Source: a virus. From it: 57,186 nucleotides of DNA. Of this stretch, positions 30,787 to 40,107 are shown piece after piece. How positions within the stretch are numbered: the stretch's first letter is position 1; each line of letters opens with the position of its first letter. The DNA is taken from positions 1 to 57,186 of IMG/VR virus record IMGVR_UViG_3300012201_000004, one strand, 5' to 3'. A model generated the notes under the pieces. It searched no databases. It saw nothing but the letters and a program-made list of their open reading frames with translations, and was not told the DNA's origin. The translations under genes and the position numbers were made by a program.

Positions 30787-32019
30787 ATGGAAACTTTTAC
30801 CCAGGCGTATCACCCCTCTGATCCACAGTACATGATCAAGAGGCAGCGCCAACTCAAAGAACTTTCCTCACTGTCCACGGCGCAACTCAAGCGCATGGTC
30901 AATAGCATGCTCACTAATCCTCTCCCTGAAGAGGCGAAGGAGCAGAACACCCAGGTCGCTAAACAGTTTGTTGGTCAGTTGCATGATGGTGCACTCCATC
31001 CAGCACTACGCCGCAGCATTCTCGATAGCACAGGCGGCGGTACATCGGGCGGTTCGGTCATGATCCGTCAAGACCTGGAAGTGCCTTTATATCTGCTTTT
31101 TGTTCGCAAGTTCCCATTTTACGAGAGAATAGAAGCGGGACCGTCGAATGGCTTAGTTCACGCATACAATCAGGTCACAGCCGTTGACGCTAATGCACTC
31201 GGCTCCTCGGTCATCACAGAGACAGGGGCCGTTACCTACTCTTCAAGCACTTATGCACGCGGCGCGACTACACCCATTGCGGTGTTTGCACAGGGTCGTG
31301 GCGTTACCCTCAAAGAGATTGCAGCGGTTCGTCAAGGCGGCGCGGCCTATGACCCTGCAAGGCAGGAGCTTGCCGATGGCATGACTCGTCTGAGCACGGA
31401 TACGCAGTACTTCATGTTTCAAGGGAATGCCACCAACTCTAGCGGTACAGCCGCGCAGGAGGCAGGACTCTACAATGCGAACGGTATTGATGGGGTACGT
31501 GGTGTGCTCGGCTCGGCTGGTTCCTTCTCTACCAATGGGGCGATCCAGGTGGATGTCGGTAGCCTCAATACTACAGAGAGCATCCAGGTAGCCGCAACGA
31601 AAGCCGCGAACAATGGCGGCAATCCTACCGCCGTCATCCTCTCGATCAACGCGAAGCAGGCCGTAGACATCGAGAACCAGGGCAACAAACGCTATACGGA
31701 CAATACCGTCGAGATTATCCCAGGTGTCGATACGACGCAGATCCCCTACGCCAATGGCATGCTCACACTCGTACCGGTTCCTGGCAACACGATCGGCACC
31801 TACAACCGCACGTCCGATAGTGCGCTTGTCGAGGACATTTACATCCTGGACGAGAGCACGATCAAACGGCGTTGGCTGTATTCTGAGAGCTTTACCACAT
31901 TGCAGATTCCATCAGGCGTAGACGGTGTACTATCGGACCGCTGGATCATTTTTCAAATGTCGGGACTAGAGATTGCCGCGCCGCTTTTTTGCGCGAAGGT
32001 GAGACGGCTCGCGGCTTAG
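30787..32019 (+). CDS. Major capsid protein (HK97 fold)
   Basis: 410 aa. Residues about 80-400 follow the HK97 pattern: the N-arm after about residue 85 (MIRQDLEVPLYLLFVRKFPF), an E-loop region with VITETGAVTY, the spine helix with RQELADGMTRLSTDTQYFMFQGN, and the P-domain end RWIIFQMSGLEI. The first 70 residues are helical and basic and may be trimmed by the protease at 26835. It builds the icosahedral shell. It has its own strong promoter and leader. Confidence 0.85.
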   Translation: METFTQAYHPSDPQYMIKRQRQLKELSSLSTAQLKRMVNSMLTNPLPEEAKEQNTQVAKQFVGQLHDGALHPALRRSILDSTGGGTSGGSVMIRQDLEVPLYLLFVRKFPFYERIEAGPSNGLVHAYNQVTAVDANALGSSVITETGAVTYSSSTYARGATTPIAVFAQGRGVTLKEIAAVRQGGAAYDPARQELADGMTRLSTDTQYFMFQGNATNSSGTAAQEAGLYNANGIDGVRGVLGSAGSFSTNGAIQVDVGSLNTTESIQVAATKAANNGGNPTAVILSINAKQAVDIENQGNKRYTDNTVEIIPGVDTTQIPYANGMLTLVPVPGNTIGTYNRTSDSALVEDIYILDESTIKRRWLYSESFTTLQIPSGVDGVLSDRWIIFQMSGLEIAAPLFCAKVRRLAA

Positions 32020-32051
32020 TAGACCATCTCGTCTCTCTCCTTTGACTCAGT

Positions 32052-32077
32052 AGGGTAGGGGAGCAATCCCTTACCCT
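32052..32077 (+). repeat. Intercistronic hairpin
   Basis: AGGGTAGGGG (32052-32061) pairs with CCCTTACCCT (32068-32077) around a 6-base loop, without a T-run. It sits between capsid and next gene and could protect the capsid mRNA 3' end. Confidence 0.5.
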
Positions 32078-32095
32078 CTCATGAAAGAAAAGAAC

Positions 32096-32521
32096 ATGCC
32101 TACGATAGAAAAACATAGTGAAAAGGTGGAAGCGGTCCAGGTAGAGGAGCCACAGTTCAAGGATAGCGATGAAGTGACGGTACTCTTCGGATACGGCAAA
32201 GAGCCAGCGGCCAAGCAACATTACATTGACAACATCACCTTTGTTGGCGGTGTTGCTCGCAATGTCCCGTATGGCGTCGTGAAGCATTGGCAGAATGGTA
32301 CACGACCCGATGGAAAGCTTGCCACTTCACGGATCAAGGTCCAGGCAGTGCTTCCCAATAATGCCACAGAAGCTGACTTTATACGCGTCACCGGCATCAA
32401 AGGTGATATCTCCGATGCGCATCTCTCTGCATTAGTGAGCGGTCTGGACGCAGCACAACTCGAAAAGATGCTTACTCCTGCTCAGGCGAGAGCGTTAGCT
32501 ACAAGGTTGGGAGGGCGTTAA
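32096..32521 (+). CDS. Hypothetical head protein, 141 aa
   Basis: The start MPTIEKHSEK at 32096 is preferred; the frame is open to 32081. It has a beta-rich N-terminal half and a C-terminal helical end (SALVSGLDAAQLEKMLTPAQARAL). Likely head decoration or completion, from its place right after the capsid gene. Its stop overlaps the next ATG. Confidence 0.6.
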   Translation: MPTIEKHSEKVEAVQVEEPQFKDSDEVTVLFGYGKEPAAKQHYIDNITFVGGVARNVPYGVVKHWQNGTRPDGKLATSRIKVQAVLPNNATEADFIRVTGIKGDISDAHLSALVSGLDAAQLEKMLTPAQARALATRLGGR

Positions 32522-33405
32522 TGGCAAATCCTGATAAGTGGCTTGGGCACCATCGGGATCTCCCGATAGCGGCAGGTGAGCAATTTACTTCTGCTACTGC
32601 TGGTACGGGCAGTGACTATGAGCATGTCATCTTTGCGCTCCCTAATCTCGCACTCAACGTTGCAAGTGGGACTGCTAGCGATCTGCCCGTCAACTCGATG
32701 AACGTGCGCTCCATCAATCTCACGACTGAAGCGAACCTGACCGGGACCGCAACGAATTACATGACCTGGAACTTCTGGCAGAAGCGTGCAGGGGCGATCT
32801 TAGTCAGCACCTCATCGTCTACCACCGTGACGGCTAGCACCATGGCGGTCACTCCCGCGTCCATGTCCAACATTTACGTTGGCTCGCAGTTGATCTTTGC
32901 CGGTGGCACCGGTGCGACGGAAACCGTGACGGTTGCATCTCTGACGCCAACAACTTTCACTGCCACCTTTGCGAACGGGCATAGCGGCGGTTACACCATC
33001 ACGTCGGCACCGCTGGCAACAGCCACGTATACCACGACATCCAGTAGCACGACCATCACAGCGAGCACGATGGCCGTCACTCCTGCTTCAATGGCGAGTA
33101 TCTATGTTGGCTCACAGCTCACCCTCTCAGGTGGTACGGGCTCTGCTGAGACGGTAGTGGTGACATCTGTTACCTCAACGACCTTTACCGCGACGTTCGC
33201 GAACGGACACAGCGGCGCGTATGTGATTGCGATTGCTGAGGTGGCTCTGGTGCCACATCAGTTCAATGTGCTCGTCAATAACGCACAGGCGTTGCTCCCT
33301 GGTGACATCGTGACGATCGCGCGCCTCTCGAATAATGCGACTGGACTCGCGAGTCCTGCCTTGACCGTGATCCTTGATCTGGTACCGGCTGGCATCGGGA
33401 GGTAG
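32521..33405 (+). CDS. Repeat-domain surface protein, 294 aa
   Basis: Two tandem copies of a roughly 65-residue beta domain: both run from SSSTT(V/I)TASTMAVTPASM to FANGHSG. A third relative occurs in the next gene. The Ser/Thr/Gly-rich strands look like immunoglobulin- or fimbrial-type decoration modules. It is probably exposed on the capsid or collar, where such modules help bind host surface carbohydrate. Confidence 0.6.
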   Translation: MANPDKWLGHHRDLPIAAGEQFTSATAGTGSDYEHVIFALPNLALNVASGTASDLPVNSMNVRSINLTTEANLTGTATNYMTWNFWQKRAGAILVSTSSSTTVTASTMAVTPASMSNIYVGSQLIFAGGTGATETVTVASLTPTTFTATFANGHSGGYTITSAPLATATYTTTSSSTTITASTMAVTPASMASIYVGSQLTLSGGTGSAETVVVTSVTSTTFTATFANGHSGAYVIAIAEVALVPHQFNVLVNNAQALLPGDIVTIARLSNNATGLASPALTVILDLVPAGIGR

Positions 33406-33412
33406 TTGAGAA

Positions 33413-33955
33413 ATGGCACGTCATCAGCGATTTACTCCCGTCGGTGAATACCAGCCGCTCCACATATCGGGCGCGGGAACAATAGTTCCAGTTGGGCGCT
33501 GTGTGAGCACCACGTCAGCAACGACGATCACAGCGGGCTCTAGCATAGTAGTCACTCCCGCGTCGATGTCCAACATCACGCCTGGGATGCTCCTGAACTT
33601 CGCCAATGGGACGGGGACCGCTGAGGATGTACTGGTCATCTCTACCACTTCGACGACCCTGACCGCCAACTTTGTCAATAATCACAGTGGGGCCTATACG
33701 ATCATCTCGCGGCGTGGGATTGATCTGGGTAATGTGGTGATTGGGAAATCCGGTTCAGGGTGTACGCTCACCCTCTACAATGGGCACCCCTCGCTGCTCC
33801 CAGATGCGGGTGCCAGTATGGCGGTGATCGACCCTTCCGATCCGACGGGTCGAGAGTTCTTTTGTACCTGCGACAAAGGTCTATTCTACACGTACGCGGG
33901 TAGCACGCTTGGGGATATCACGCTTATGTATCTCGATCACGCCACGGCGTTGTAG
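33413..33955 (+). CDS. Repeat-domain surface protein, 180 aa
   Basis: Residues about 38-95 are a third copy of the domain in the preceding gene (TPASMSN, FVNNHSGAYTI). The C-terminal half (LGNVVIGKSGSGCTLTLYNGHPS) is another beta sandwich. GGGAGG precedes the start. Likely virion surface. Confidence 0.55.
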   Translation: MARHQRFTPVGEYQPLHISGAGTIVPVGRCVSTTSATTITAGSSIVVTPASMSNITPGMLLNFANGTGTAEDVLVISTTSTTLTANFVNNHSGAYTIISRRGIDLGNVVIGKSGSGCTLTLYNGHPSLLPDAGASMAVIDPSDPTGREFFCTCDKGLFYTYAGSTLGDITLMYLDHATAL

Positions 33956-33966
33956 GAGGGAAGAGT

Positions 33967-34998
33967 ATGCCACAAAATGTCTCACTCGTCGATCAGAATG
34001 GTAATGCTGTTTCCGTGAGCGGTGGCACGCAGTATACCGATGGCGCGGCGGCTCCTACCCATCCTATCGGGACGGAGCTAGTCTACAACAATGCGGGTAC
34101 CATGACGGCGGTGTCCAACTCGGCGGGATTACCTATCAGTGGGTCAATCACGGCATCTAACCCGTCAGTGGGGACGGACGGTTCTGCTATCCCGTCCTCC
34201 TCTACGCTCGTTGGAGCATCAGACGGGACGAACTTACAGCAGTTGCTCGTTGAGAGTGCATCGAACCGTAACTTGAGGACGGCTCTCTACAACGGCGCGA
34301 ATGAAGTAGCCGTCGATGCATCGGGACGCTTGAGCATCCTCTCAATCAATAATGCGCTCCCTGCTGGAAACAACGTCATCGGGCACATCATAGCTGATAG
34401 CGGATCAACCACTGCTGTTACGAGCCTACCGGCCTTGCCTGCTGGAACCAACGTCATCGGCCATGTCATCAATGATGCGGGAACAGCGGTTATCGGGAGC
34501 GTGCTGCTGCAATCCGTCAGTGGAACGGCGCTGAGTGCGGATGTCAGCAACACGGAACTCCGTGTTTCCAACTATGGCAAGAGCAGCGCTGCTGGTGACA
34601 CCGCGCTCCTGGTAGACTCGACGGGGCGCGTGCTCATCGGGCGCAGTGCCACAGCCGTGTACTCTCTTGCCTCAACGCAGACATCAGGCAGTACGCAAAA
34701 TAGCGGCGACTTGACCGTAGGGGCGTACACAGAAATCTCTCTTGATATCAACACCACCGCGCAAAGTGGAACCAGCCCAACATTGCAGCTTTTCTACGAG
34801 CGTAAAGGGGCAGACGGCATTTACTACGTCTTGTGGCAATCAGCAGTGTTGACAGTAGCTGCCAACACGCTTTCAACTAGTATTGGCTCTGGAATGGCGT
34901 ACAACCAATCATTAGGGCTTACGGGTCGTTTGCGTTGGGTTGTTGGTGGGAGCGCAACACCTACATATACGTTTTCAGCGAACATTCAAGGGAAATAG
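33967..34998 (+). CDS. Beta-rich structural protein, 343 aa
   Basis: Ser/Thr/Ala-rich with repeated LPAGNNVIGHIIADSGSTT and LPAGTNVIGHVINDAG segments (about residues 128-180), and a final domain like a beta jelly roll (TLQLFYERKGADGIYYVLWQSA). Likely head or neck fibre. GGAGGGAAG before ATG. Confidence 0.55.
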   Translation: MPQNVSLVDQNGNAVSVSGGTQYTDGAAAPTHPIGTELVYNNAGTMTAVSNSAGLPISGSITASNPSVGTDGSAIPSSSTLVGASDGTNLQQLLVESASNRNLRTALYNGANEVAVDASGRLSILSINNALPAGNNVIGHIIADSGSTTAVTSLPALPAGTNVIGHVINDAGTAVIGSVLLQSVSGTALSADVSNTELRVSNYGKSSAAGDTALLVDSTGRVLIGRSATAVYSLASTQTSGSTQNSGDLTVGAYTEISLDINTTAQSGTSPTLQLFYERKGADGIYYVLWQSAVLTVAANTLSTSIGSGMAYNQSLGLTGRLRWVVGGSATPTYTFSANIQGK

Positions 34999-35007
34999 GG
35001 GTGTTAC

Positions 35008-35544
35008 ATGCCTTACCCGACAACTATAGGAGGTGCGCTCATGAGTTCTCCGAGTACGGTTGATACCGGCCAGGTGTCACCGTGGACCGTCACACAAGCC
35101 GAGATTATCCAGGGCGCATCAAGTAGTACGCTTGGTGCAAACACGGTGTACTGCTACGTGTTTGAACTGCTCGCCACGACGACATTTTCAGGCACGAAGG
35201 TCAAGATGGGGGCTACTGTTACTGGAACCGTTGATGTGGGGATCTACGATTCTGGCGGAAATCTCCTCATCCATTCTGGTGCCACTGCGCCTACTGCCAA
35301 TACTGTCAGTAGCATTACCTTTACCAGTACAACGCTTAACCCAGGACGCTACATCATGGCAATGACGCCTTCCAATTCCACAGATACGTACTTCCGAACG
35401 GGATCAATAGCGGCAGGTATGGAACGAGCATACACCGCTACTACTACTGGCACATCGGGTGTGCTTCCAAACACGACGGGAACGCTCAACACCACGACCT
35501 CTTGTGCGTCAATGAGTCTTATCGTTGTTGGAGGGTCGGCATAG
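35008..35544 (+). CDS. Beta-rich structural protein, 178 aa
   Basis: One carbohydrate-binding-like beta sandwich (TFSGTKVKMGATVTGTVDVGIY), rich in Ser/Thr. It overlaps the start of the glycoside hydrolase gene by one base, so the two are probably used together, for instance as binding module and enzyme. Confidence 0.55.
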   Translation: MPYPTTIGGALMSSPSTVDTGQVSPWTVTQAEIIQGASSSTLGANTVYCYVFELLATTTFSGTKVKMGATVTGTVDVGIYDSGGNLLIHSGATAPTANTVSSITFTSTTLNPGRYIMAMTPSNSTDTYFRTGSIAAGMERAYTATTTGTSGVLPNTTGTLNTTTSCASMSLIVVGGSA

Positions 35545-37190
35545 TGGGCATTCTTGAGTCTGATACCGGAGCACGTGCAGTAGCACTCGCGTCATCCTGG
35601 GGAGCGGCGACCGATGGGAACACCTGGGTCGTTGCCGCAGGGTCGGCCTCCGCGCTCTCGACGACGACCAACCTGCTGCAAATCAAGGGAGTCTCAAACG
35701 TCAATATGACGATTGGGCCGCCTTCAGTGCAACAGGTGATGCTCTCCGTACAGACAACGATCAATGCCAGTGGAGACAGCCCCTCGCTCCTCTTGCGTTA
35801 TACCGATAACAACAACTTTATCAAGTGCGACGTGAGCGGCGGTCTCTTACGCATTCGTAAAAATGTGGCCCCAACCGGCTTTACTAACGTGGCTACGGTG
35901 TCCTTCACGCTTACGGCTGGTGTGCTCTATCAATTCGTTTTTCAGGTACAAGGGACAACCTATAGCGCAAAGGCATATCCTGTGAGCGCCGCTGATCCTG
36001 GCTGGTTAGTTACGGGCACTGCGAGTGATAGTATCCTGGCATCGGGCAAATGGGGTCTTTCCGCAACGTCAGCAAGTGTGGCAGTGCAGTACAGTCAATT
36101 CACCGTGACCAATCTGCGCGCCGATAACCCGTACACTACGATCGATAATCCCTATGGCGTCACCGTCTACTGCTCAAGTGCTACGCGCCTACCCCTCTCT
36201 CAGCTTATCCCTGATATGCAGAAACTTGGCTTAACCTGGTTGCGCTATCAGGTACCGTTCACGTCCATAGACTCGCCACAAGGAACGTACACCTGGACAG
36301 CACTTGATGCCGCAGTATCAGCGGCCAATGCTGCGGGGATCAATATCACCTTCTCACTGGATCAAGCGCCGTCCTGGGGGCTAGATGGTACAACCAACCT
36401 ACCGACACCAGCGTATACTACGACCGTCGCGGGATTGGTGGCCGCACGCTATAACGGGACGGCAGGGCACGGACATCTTGACGCAATAGAAATCTGGAAC
36501 GAAGAGTTTGACTTTGGCTCTTTCTCAAATACGACCTATGCGGCGATAGCCAACGCTGGCTATACGGCCATTCGCGGCGCGGGCTTCACGGGCAAGATCG
36601 GATGTGCCGCCATGTTGGGCATCTCATCGACGAGCCATATTACCACCTGGATAAACCAACTGTATACGAGCGGGATATCCTCACTCTTTGACTACTTGCA
36701 ACTGCACTACTACCCGAGCAATCAAGATCCATCGGTGACGACGAGCAGTTTTATTTCTTTTCATGCGGCAGTGCAGGCCATCAATGCTGCACTGCTTGCC
36801 AATAATGACATTTTGAAACCTGTCTGGATCACGGAGTTTGGTTATGCCACCTCAACCAATGGCGGACACTCAGCAGGCGCGTTGGTGAGCCAACTCACAC
36901 AAAATCAATACTATGCCTACATCGTCAATGCCGCGCGCTCCAACTCTCAGCAGATCGCGGGTGGCTCCGTGGCAAAAGTGATGTTCTACAGCATGGACAC
37001 GGACCCTGCCAATACCGACGGAGAAAGCATTACACAAGGACTGACACCCTCCGAAACCTATTATCAGGCGTACAACACGCTCAAAGGCTTTATTGATGCC
37101 TACTATATGTGGCCTGGGTATGCCGCCGTGTTTCCGCCTGCCAACCGTCGAACGGGCGTGTTTCCAGCCGCCAACAGGAGGGGAATCTAA
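35544..37190 (+). CDS. Clan GH-A glycoside hydrolase, putative depolymerase, 548 aa
   Basis: GTG at 35544 is chosen (GGAGGG at 8 bases; one-base overlap). Residues about 1-190 form a laminin/LamG-like beta sandwich. Residues about 200-520 form a (beta/alpha)8 barrel: LGLTWLRYQVPF, TYTWTALDAAVSAANAAGI, acid/base Glu320 in IEIWNEE and nucleophile Glu431 in VWITEFGY, as in GH39/GH5 enzymes. It should cleave a surface polysaccharide. Its place between capsid and connector genes, rather than in the tail tip, is unusual. Confidence 0.8.
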   Translation: MGILESDTGARAVALASSWGAATDGNTWVVAAGSASALSTTTNLLQIKGVSNVNMTIGPPSVQQVMLSVQTTINASGDSPSLLLRYTDNNNFIKCDVSGGLLRIRKNVAPTGFTNVATVSFTLTAGVLYQFVFQVQGTTYSAKAYPVSAADPGWLVTGTASDSILASGKWGLSATSASVAVQYSQFTVTNLRADNPYTTIDNPYGVTVYCSSATRLPLSQLIPDMQKLGLTWLRYQVPFTSIDSPQGTYTWTALDAAVSAANAAGINITFSLDQAPSWGLDGTTNLPTPAYTTTVAGLVAARYNGTAGHGHLDAIEIWNEEFDFGSFSNTTYAAIANAGYTAIRGAGFTGKIGCAAMLGISSTSHITTWINQLYTSGISSLFDYLQLHYYPSNQDPSVTTSSFISFHAAVQAINAALLANNDILKPVWITEFGYATSTNGGHSAGALVSQLTQNQYYAYIVNAARSNSQQIAGGSVAKVMFYSMDTDPANTDGESITQGLTPSETYYQAYNTLKGFIDAYYMWPGYAAVFPPANRRTGVFPAANRRGI

Positions 37191-37531
37191 TGGCCGTGAC
37201 AGTAGATTTTCAACCGTGTTATGTGGGCGCAACCTCGCCATCCTGGGATATCCCGATCACGGCTGGCGGGCAGCCTGAAAATCTCGCGGGCGTCGATGTC
37301 ACAAAGTTCACGCTCTACTTCAAGCTGAATTCAGGGAGTGAGACACCAGGGACCGGAACCTTTACCCTTAAGACCCCTTATCCTGGCGAGGTCTTTTACA
37401 AACCATCGGTCACTGACGTTGCGGCGATCTTTGGCGGGAGTATCGTCATCAAGGCGTTCTATCCACCGTCCTTTACCAATGCCGACGAGATGGTTTTTGA
37501 CCCGATTGCCTTCTCGATAGTGGCGAGTTAG
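37190..37531 (+). CDS. Small beta-sandwich protein, 113 aa
   Basis: AGGAGGGG precedes the ATG. The pattern (PSWDIPITAGGQPENLAGVDVTKF split by turns, then VTDVAAIFGGSIVIKAFYPPS) resembles the N-terminal domain of baseplate upper protein BppU. It may attach the preceding enzyme to the virion. Confidence 0.55.
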   Translation: MAVTVDFQPCYVGATSPSWDIPITAGGQPENLAGVDVTKFTLYFKLNSGSETPGTGTFTLKTPYPGEVFYKPSVTDVAAIFGGSIVIKAFYPPSFTNADEMVFDPIAFSIVAS

Positions 37532-37544
37532 AGAGGAAACGCAC

Positions 37545-38474
37545 GTGAAATATATAACGCTCAGTCAGTACAAACTCTCCGATGACGGTATTCCTCTCTC
37601 CGATGTCACTGATGTGTCGCTTGCGCGCTACATTAGTCGTGCCGAGTCGGATCTGGATTCCTACGTTGGGCTCGACTTGAAACGCGGCGGATTTGAGCCA
37701 CACAACGTCTGGCTACAATCCAAGTTCGATGAGCGCACGCGCAAGATGCCATTCCCTAGCTATCCCGTTCCGATCAGGCAAGTGACGCGCTATCGTATCC
37801 AGGTGAGTAACATCAACACCAGCGGCGCGGGTTTCTTCGCCAATATCGATAGTAGCGATTGTGTGATCAATGTGGACGCGGGCTATGTGGAGATCGTACC
37901 ACTACAGGCAGTGACATACTCTCTCTCTCCGGTCATCTTGCAACTAGGTTTACATCCGCCGATTGTGCAGATGGACTGTGAAGTAGGCTATTTCCTTGCA
38001 CAGTTTGGGGAAACGCTCATCGCCACGGACAACACCTACCTGACGTACACAGCAGAACGCGGCTTTTGGGCGCAAACGTATACTCAGGCGCTTGCATCAC
38101 AGCCTCTACAGTTACCGCCTATACCACCAACTATCTATGTCAATGGGGCGGCTCAGAGGTTCGGGTATACCATCAACGCTACTGAAGGCACCGTGACTTT
38201 TACCACGTCTCAGCAAGCGAACACGATTAGTGCAGACTACACCTACACCATTCCTGATGAGGTACGGGATGCGTGCATAGATCAGGTGACGTACTTGCTT
38301 GCTATGAGGGCGCTCAACAAGCAAGGGATGGGGGGGCTAGCGATGGTACGCAACGCTGATGTGGAACTGAGAACGATTGAAAGCTATCCCGCTCGCTTCC
38401 CTAGTGACAACGGTTCTCTGTGTGAACGGGCGGCGCAACGACTCAAGCGACAAGTGGCTATTGCGATAGCGTAG
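37545..38474 (+). CDS. Head-tail connector (adaptor), 309 aa
   Basis: GTG start with GAGAGG. N-terminal ISRAESDLDSYVGLDLKRG and C-terminal DEVRDACIDQVTYLLAMRA helices match the SPP1 gp15/HK97 gp6-type adaptor pattern. A central beta insertion (about 80-215) makes it longer than usual. It would sit beneath the portal. Confidence 0.65.
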   Translation: MKYITLSQYKLSDDGIPLSDVTDVSLARYISRAESDLDSYVGLDLKRGGFEPHNVWLQSKFDERTRKMPFPSYPVPIRQVTRYRIQVSNINTSGAGFFANIDSSDCVINVDAGYVEIVPLQAVTYSLSPVILQLGLHPPIVQMDCEVGYFLAQFGETLIATDNTYLTYTAERGFWAQTYTQALASQPLQLPPIPPTIYVNGAAQRFGYTINATEGTVTFTTSQQANTISADYTYTIPDEVRDACIDQVTYLLAMRALNKQGMGGLAMVRNADVELRTIESYPARFPSDNGSLCERAAQRLKRQVAIAIA

Positions 38475-38488
38475 GTGGGAGGGTATGC

Positions 38489-38878
38489 ATGCCGGTATTG
38501 CCAAATGTCTTGATCTGGACGACGCGTTCGTCTTATACACCCGCGACGGGTGTCACCAGCGCGGCGACCAACGCTGTCCAGACGGGCATTGTGGCACACA
38601 TCCGACCGATGACCGGCTCAGCCTACAAGATTTTACCTGAGGCAGCATTAGAGAGTGACTATGTGGCAACAGCAGACACGGGAGCGGATATCAGAGAGGG
38701 GGATATCCTCTCGACGATCACACTGATGGATGGGGTGACACCGTGGCCTGGGCTTGGGTTGGCGACCAATACGAATGAGACGTGGCGTGTGACCTTTGTG
38801 TCAGAAGCGACACCAGGACCGCTCGCACACCGCAACGTGTATATCAAGCGTGAAAGAGGGGGAGGGCCATCTTACTAG
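38489..38878 (+). CDS. Head closure protein, 129 aa
   Basis: A small beta barrel with IVAHIRPMTGSAYKIL, DIREGDIL and a final VYIKRER strand, like SPP1 gp16-type stoppers. Its place after the adaptor supports this. Confidence 0.6.
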   Translation: MPVLPNVLIWTTRSSYTPATGVTSAATNAVQTGIVAHIRPMTGSAYKILPEAALESDYVATADTGADIREGDILSTITLMDGVTPWPGLGLATNTNETWRVTFVSEATPGPLAHRNVYIKRERGGGPSY

Positions 38879-38887
38879 GTTTAATGC

Positions 38888-39037
38888 ATGACAAGACGTA
38901 GAACGCATAGAGCGCACAGAGTACGGGTGCATCGTGCAAGAGTACACAGACCGCATAAGGCGAGAGTGACGCATATGAGAGTAGTGCATCACAATATTTC
39001 ACATAGGGCATATATGTTTCGATTGTATGGAGCGTGA
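38888..39037 (+). CDS. Arg/His-rich small basic protein, 49 aa
   Basis: The frame reads MTRRRTHRAHRVRVHRARVH and on in the same style: nearly half of the first 40 residues are Arg or His. It overlaps the start of the next gene. It may bind nucleic acid, or the frame may be a fortuitous product of a repeated CAGAGTA/CGCATA sequence. No clear ribosome site. Confidence 0.3.
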   Translation: MTRRRTHRAHRVRVHRARVHRPHKARVTHMRVVHHNISHRAYMFRLYGA

Positions 39038-39041
39038 CAAC

Positions 39042-39524
39042 ATGAGACTGACGATCACAGGAGGAACCGACGAACTACGGGCGCGCATTGCCGATGCTCA
39101 GGCGCAACTGCCTGCACTCATTGAGGAAGCGATGCAAGAGGTTGGCCTCTCGGTCGTCGATGCACTCAGTGCAGCCGCTCCGCGTGGCGCGAATAGTGGT
39201 GGGACGCCTCTCGCGAGTGATGCAGCGGGACCGCTTGCAGACTCCTTCTTTGTGCAGGACGAGGGCGCGGTAGGTGATCCAGGTGCGGCTATCTCTGTCC
39301 AGACATCACAGCCCGCGAAGCTTGATCTGGTCTTGAATGGTCGTGGGGAGGTGAGACCAGTCACGGCGCGCGCGCTCTGGTGGCAGGGACTACAGCACCC
39401 TGTGATGAGGTCAGGACCTGTAGCGCCTAACGATTTCGCCAGTCCGGTGATCGACTCGATCGACGCAGAGGCAGAGTTGCAGACGCTTTCCGATGAGTTT
39501 GCCGCGATATTGGAGGGTGTGTGA
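39042..39524 (+). CDS. HK97 gp10-like tail completion protein, 160 aa
   Basis: Start MRLTITGG at 39042 follows GGAG. The pattern of a helix with EEAMQEVGLSVVDALSAAAPRGAN and a beta layer matches HK97 gp10/tail-completion proteins. Canonical position between head closure and tail terminator. Confidence 0.65.
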   Translation: MRLTITGGTDELRARIADAQAQLPALIEEAMQEVGLSVVDALSAAAPRGANSGGTPLASDAAGPLADSFFVQDEGAVGDPGAAISVQTSQPAKLDLVLNGRGEVRPVTARALWWQGLQHPVMRSGPVAPNDFASPVIDSIDAEAELQTLSDEFAAILEGV

Positions 39525-39733
39525 TGCTCCCATGCTGTCCTGTATGCCACAAACCCATATCATTTCAGTCTACGGCGAACACGCTCTATTGTCAGTGTTC
39601 CTGTGGACAGTTCCCCGTACAACGCACCGTTTCCGGTTTCACCATCATGAAGAGCGTCAAGGGAGTCGAGAGGACAGCCGTACCCCAGGCGTTCTACGAC
39701 GCATTCGGTGAGGATGAGGAGGTGCAACCATGA
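39524..39733 (+). CDS. Zinc-ribbon small protein, 69 aa
   Basis: CCPVCHKP and YCQCSCGQFP give a zinc-ribbon motif. GGAGG is 7 bases before the ATG. Function unknown; overlaps both neighbours. Confidence 0.55.
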   Translation: MLPCCPVCHKPISFQSTANTLYCQCSCGQFPVQRTVSGFTIMKSVKGVERTAVPQAFYDAFGEDEEVQP

Positions 39734-40107
39734 CTCAGATGCCGCCATTGCCACCCAATACCCATAGCGAGTTACTTGATGAGATGAGAGCAGTGAGGAC
39801 GCTTACAGAGACGCTGGTGACACGTCTCCCCCAACCTGTTGCGCCTCAGCAGGAAAGCATATTACAGCGGTGGCGCTGGCTTATCGGTCTTTGCGCCACG
39901 GGGATTATGACCATAGGCATCATCTCAGGCATTATTTCAGGGGTCATCTGGGGCTCTCGTACTGTCGATGGAACCCTGCTTGCACATCTCGTCACACTGA
40001 CCTTTTGTGTCTTGCTCGTTCTTGCGAATATCTTTGCGATCGGGTGGGTCATCTTGACGCTCTTGGAAAAGGCGTATCGCGGGAAGTACGAGGTGGCACA
40101 ATCATGA
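39730..40107 (+). CDS. Two-helix membrane protein, 125 aa
   Basis: A helical N-terminal part (LLDEMRAVRTLTETLVTRL), then two transmembrane helices (about 52-78 and 85-112). Overlaps the tail terminator gene by four bases. Its role among connector genes is unclear. Confidence 0.55.
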   Translation: MTQMPPLPPNTHSELLDEMRAVRTLTETLVTRLPQPVAPQQESILQRWRWLIGLCATGIMTIGIISGIISGVIWGSRTVDGTLLAHLVTLTFCVLLVLANIFAIGWVILTLLEKAYRGKYEVAQS

